From Deltaproteobacteria bacterium (GTDB lineage: Bacteria; Desulfobacterota; Binatia; UTPRO1): 64,000 bases of DNA. Shown here one piece after another: positions 63,932 to 64,000 of this stretch (position 1 is its first letter; every line of letters begins with the position of its first letter). The position numbers and the translations under genes are program-made. The DNA lies in contig JACQEO010000055.1 in assembly GCA_016200545.1 (NCBI GenBank), positions 18,139-82,138 on the forward strand, written 5' to 3'. Under the pieces are notes generated by a model. It did no database searches. It was not told the DNA's origin and saw only the letters and a list, made by a program, of their open reading frames with translations.

Positions 63932-64000
63932 TGGACGCGTTCGACGCAGACGTCCTCATCTACGCCGCATTTCGCGTCCATCCACTCGGGAGCAGAGTGG
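63931..64000 (+). CDS. PIN-domain (VapC-like) toxin, 5' part
   Basis: The first 23 codons of a PIN-domain ribonuclease, cut by the window end. MDAFDADVLIYAAFRVHPLG contains the first catalytic Asp in D-A-D-V-L-I-Y, the usual VapC opening. Together with the preceding antitoxin it forms a type II toxin-antitoxin pair with a mixed YefM/VapC combination, which is common. Confidence 0.8.
   Translation, partial: MDAFDADVLIYAAFRVHPLGSRV

Overview
The window is a GC-rich (roughly 70% by eye) bacterial chromosome segment, densely packed with genes on both strands. Nothing in it looks like a phage, plasmid or insertion sequence. The gene set (MurJ, PgsA, the rimP-nusA-infB-truB-rpsO-pnp block, an M16 peptidase after pnp, small-type PurL with PurS/PurQ, ADP-forming acyl-CoA synthetase subunits, an F420-type luciferase-like oxidoreductase, DUF4124 proteins) suits a high-GC Gram-negative lineage of the former Deltaproteobacteria or a relative such as Binatota or Myxococcota. 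The sequence alone does not settle the phylum. No stretch longer than 300 bases lacks a gene.

Layout. 1-5848: end of murJ, mazG, a glutaredoxin followed by an ECF sigma/zinc anti-sigma pair, an ACT-domain regulator, and a split ADP-forming acyl-CoA synthetase. 5918-15396: a hypothetical gene, then a compact cluster of two CDP-alcohol phosphotransferases with nucleotidyltransferase-like N-termini, a Gfo/Idh/MocA dehydrogenase, a class III aminotransferase, an ATP-grasp enzyme, a nucleotidyltransferase, a HAD protein, a flippase-like membrane protein and a glycosyltransferase. This looks like a pathway that builds and moves an unusual polar head group or phosphodiester. 15378-18509 (minus): purN, purM, a methyltransferase, comF. 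18573-22192: small proteins, a YqeY-like protein, greA, an acyl-CoA ligase and a terminator.

22417-31573 is the translation/RNA operon rimP-nusA-ylxR-infB-DUF503-rbfA-truB-rpsO-pnp, followed by an M16 peptidase. 32914-39961 is a purine operon purB-purC-purS-purQ-purL-purF, interrupted between purS and purQ by two families of short tandem repeats. With purN and purM it covers six steps of IMP synthesis (purF, purN, purL/Q/S, purM, purC, purB) plus the purB step to AMP. 39990-44700: a HAD-acyltransferase fusion, nadB, a lytic transglycosylase, pgsA and tRNA-Gly. 44755-54715: an AddB/AddA-type recombination nuclease pair, a patatin-like lipase, a DUF309 protein and a 5'-3' exonuclease.

54772-63272 holds pepF, a PDZ-like exported protein, a glyoxalase-fold protein, a His-rich exported protein, a family 5 uracil-DNA glycosylase, an orphan histidine kinase, a small basic protein, an F420-type oxidoreductase and a DUF4124 protein. 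The right edge carries tRNA-Cys, a structurally anomalous class I tRNA with a UAA anticodon, and a YefM/Phd-PIN toxin-antitoxin pair cut by the window end.

The observations I rate highest are the short-variable-loop UAA tRNA beside tRNA-Cys, the head-group cluster, the repeats inside the purine operon, and the cysteine pattern of an Fe-S nuclease in both Add subunits.
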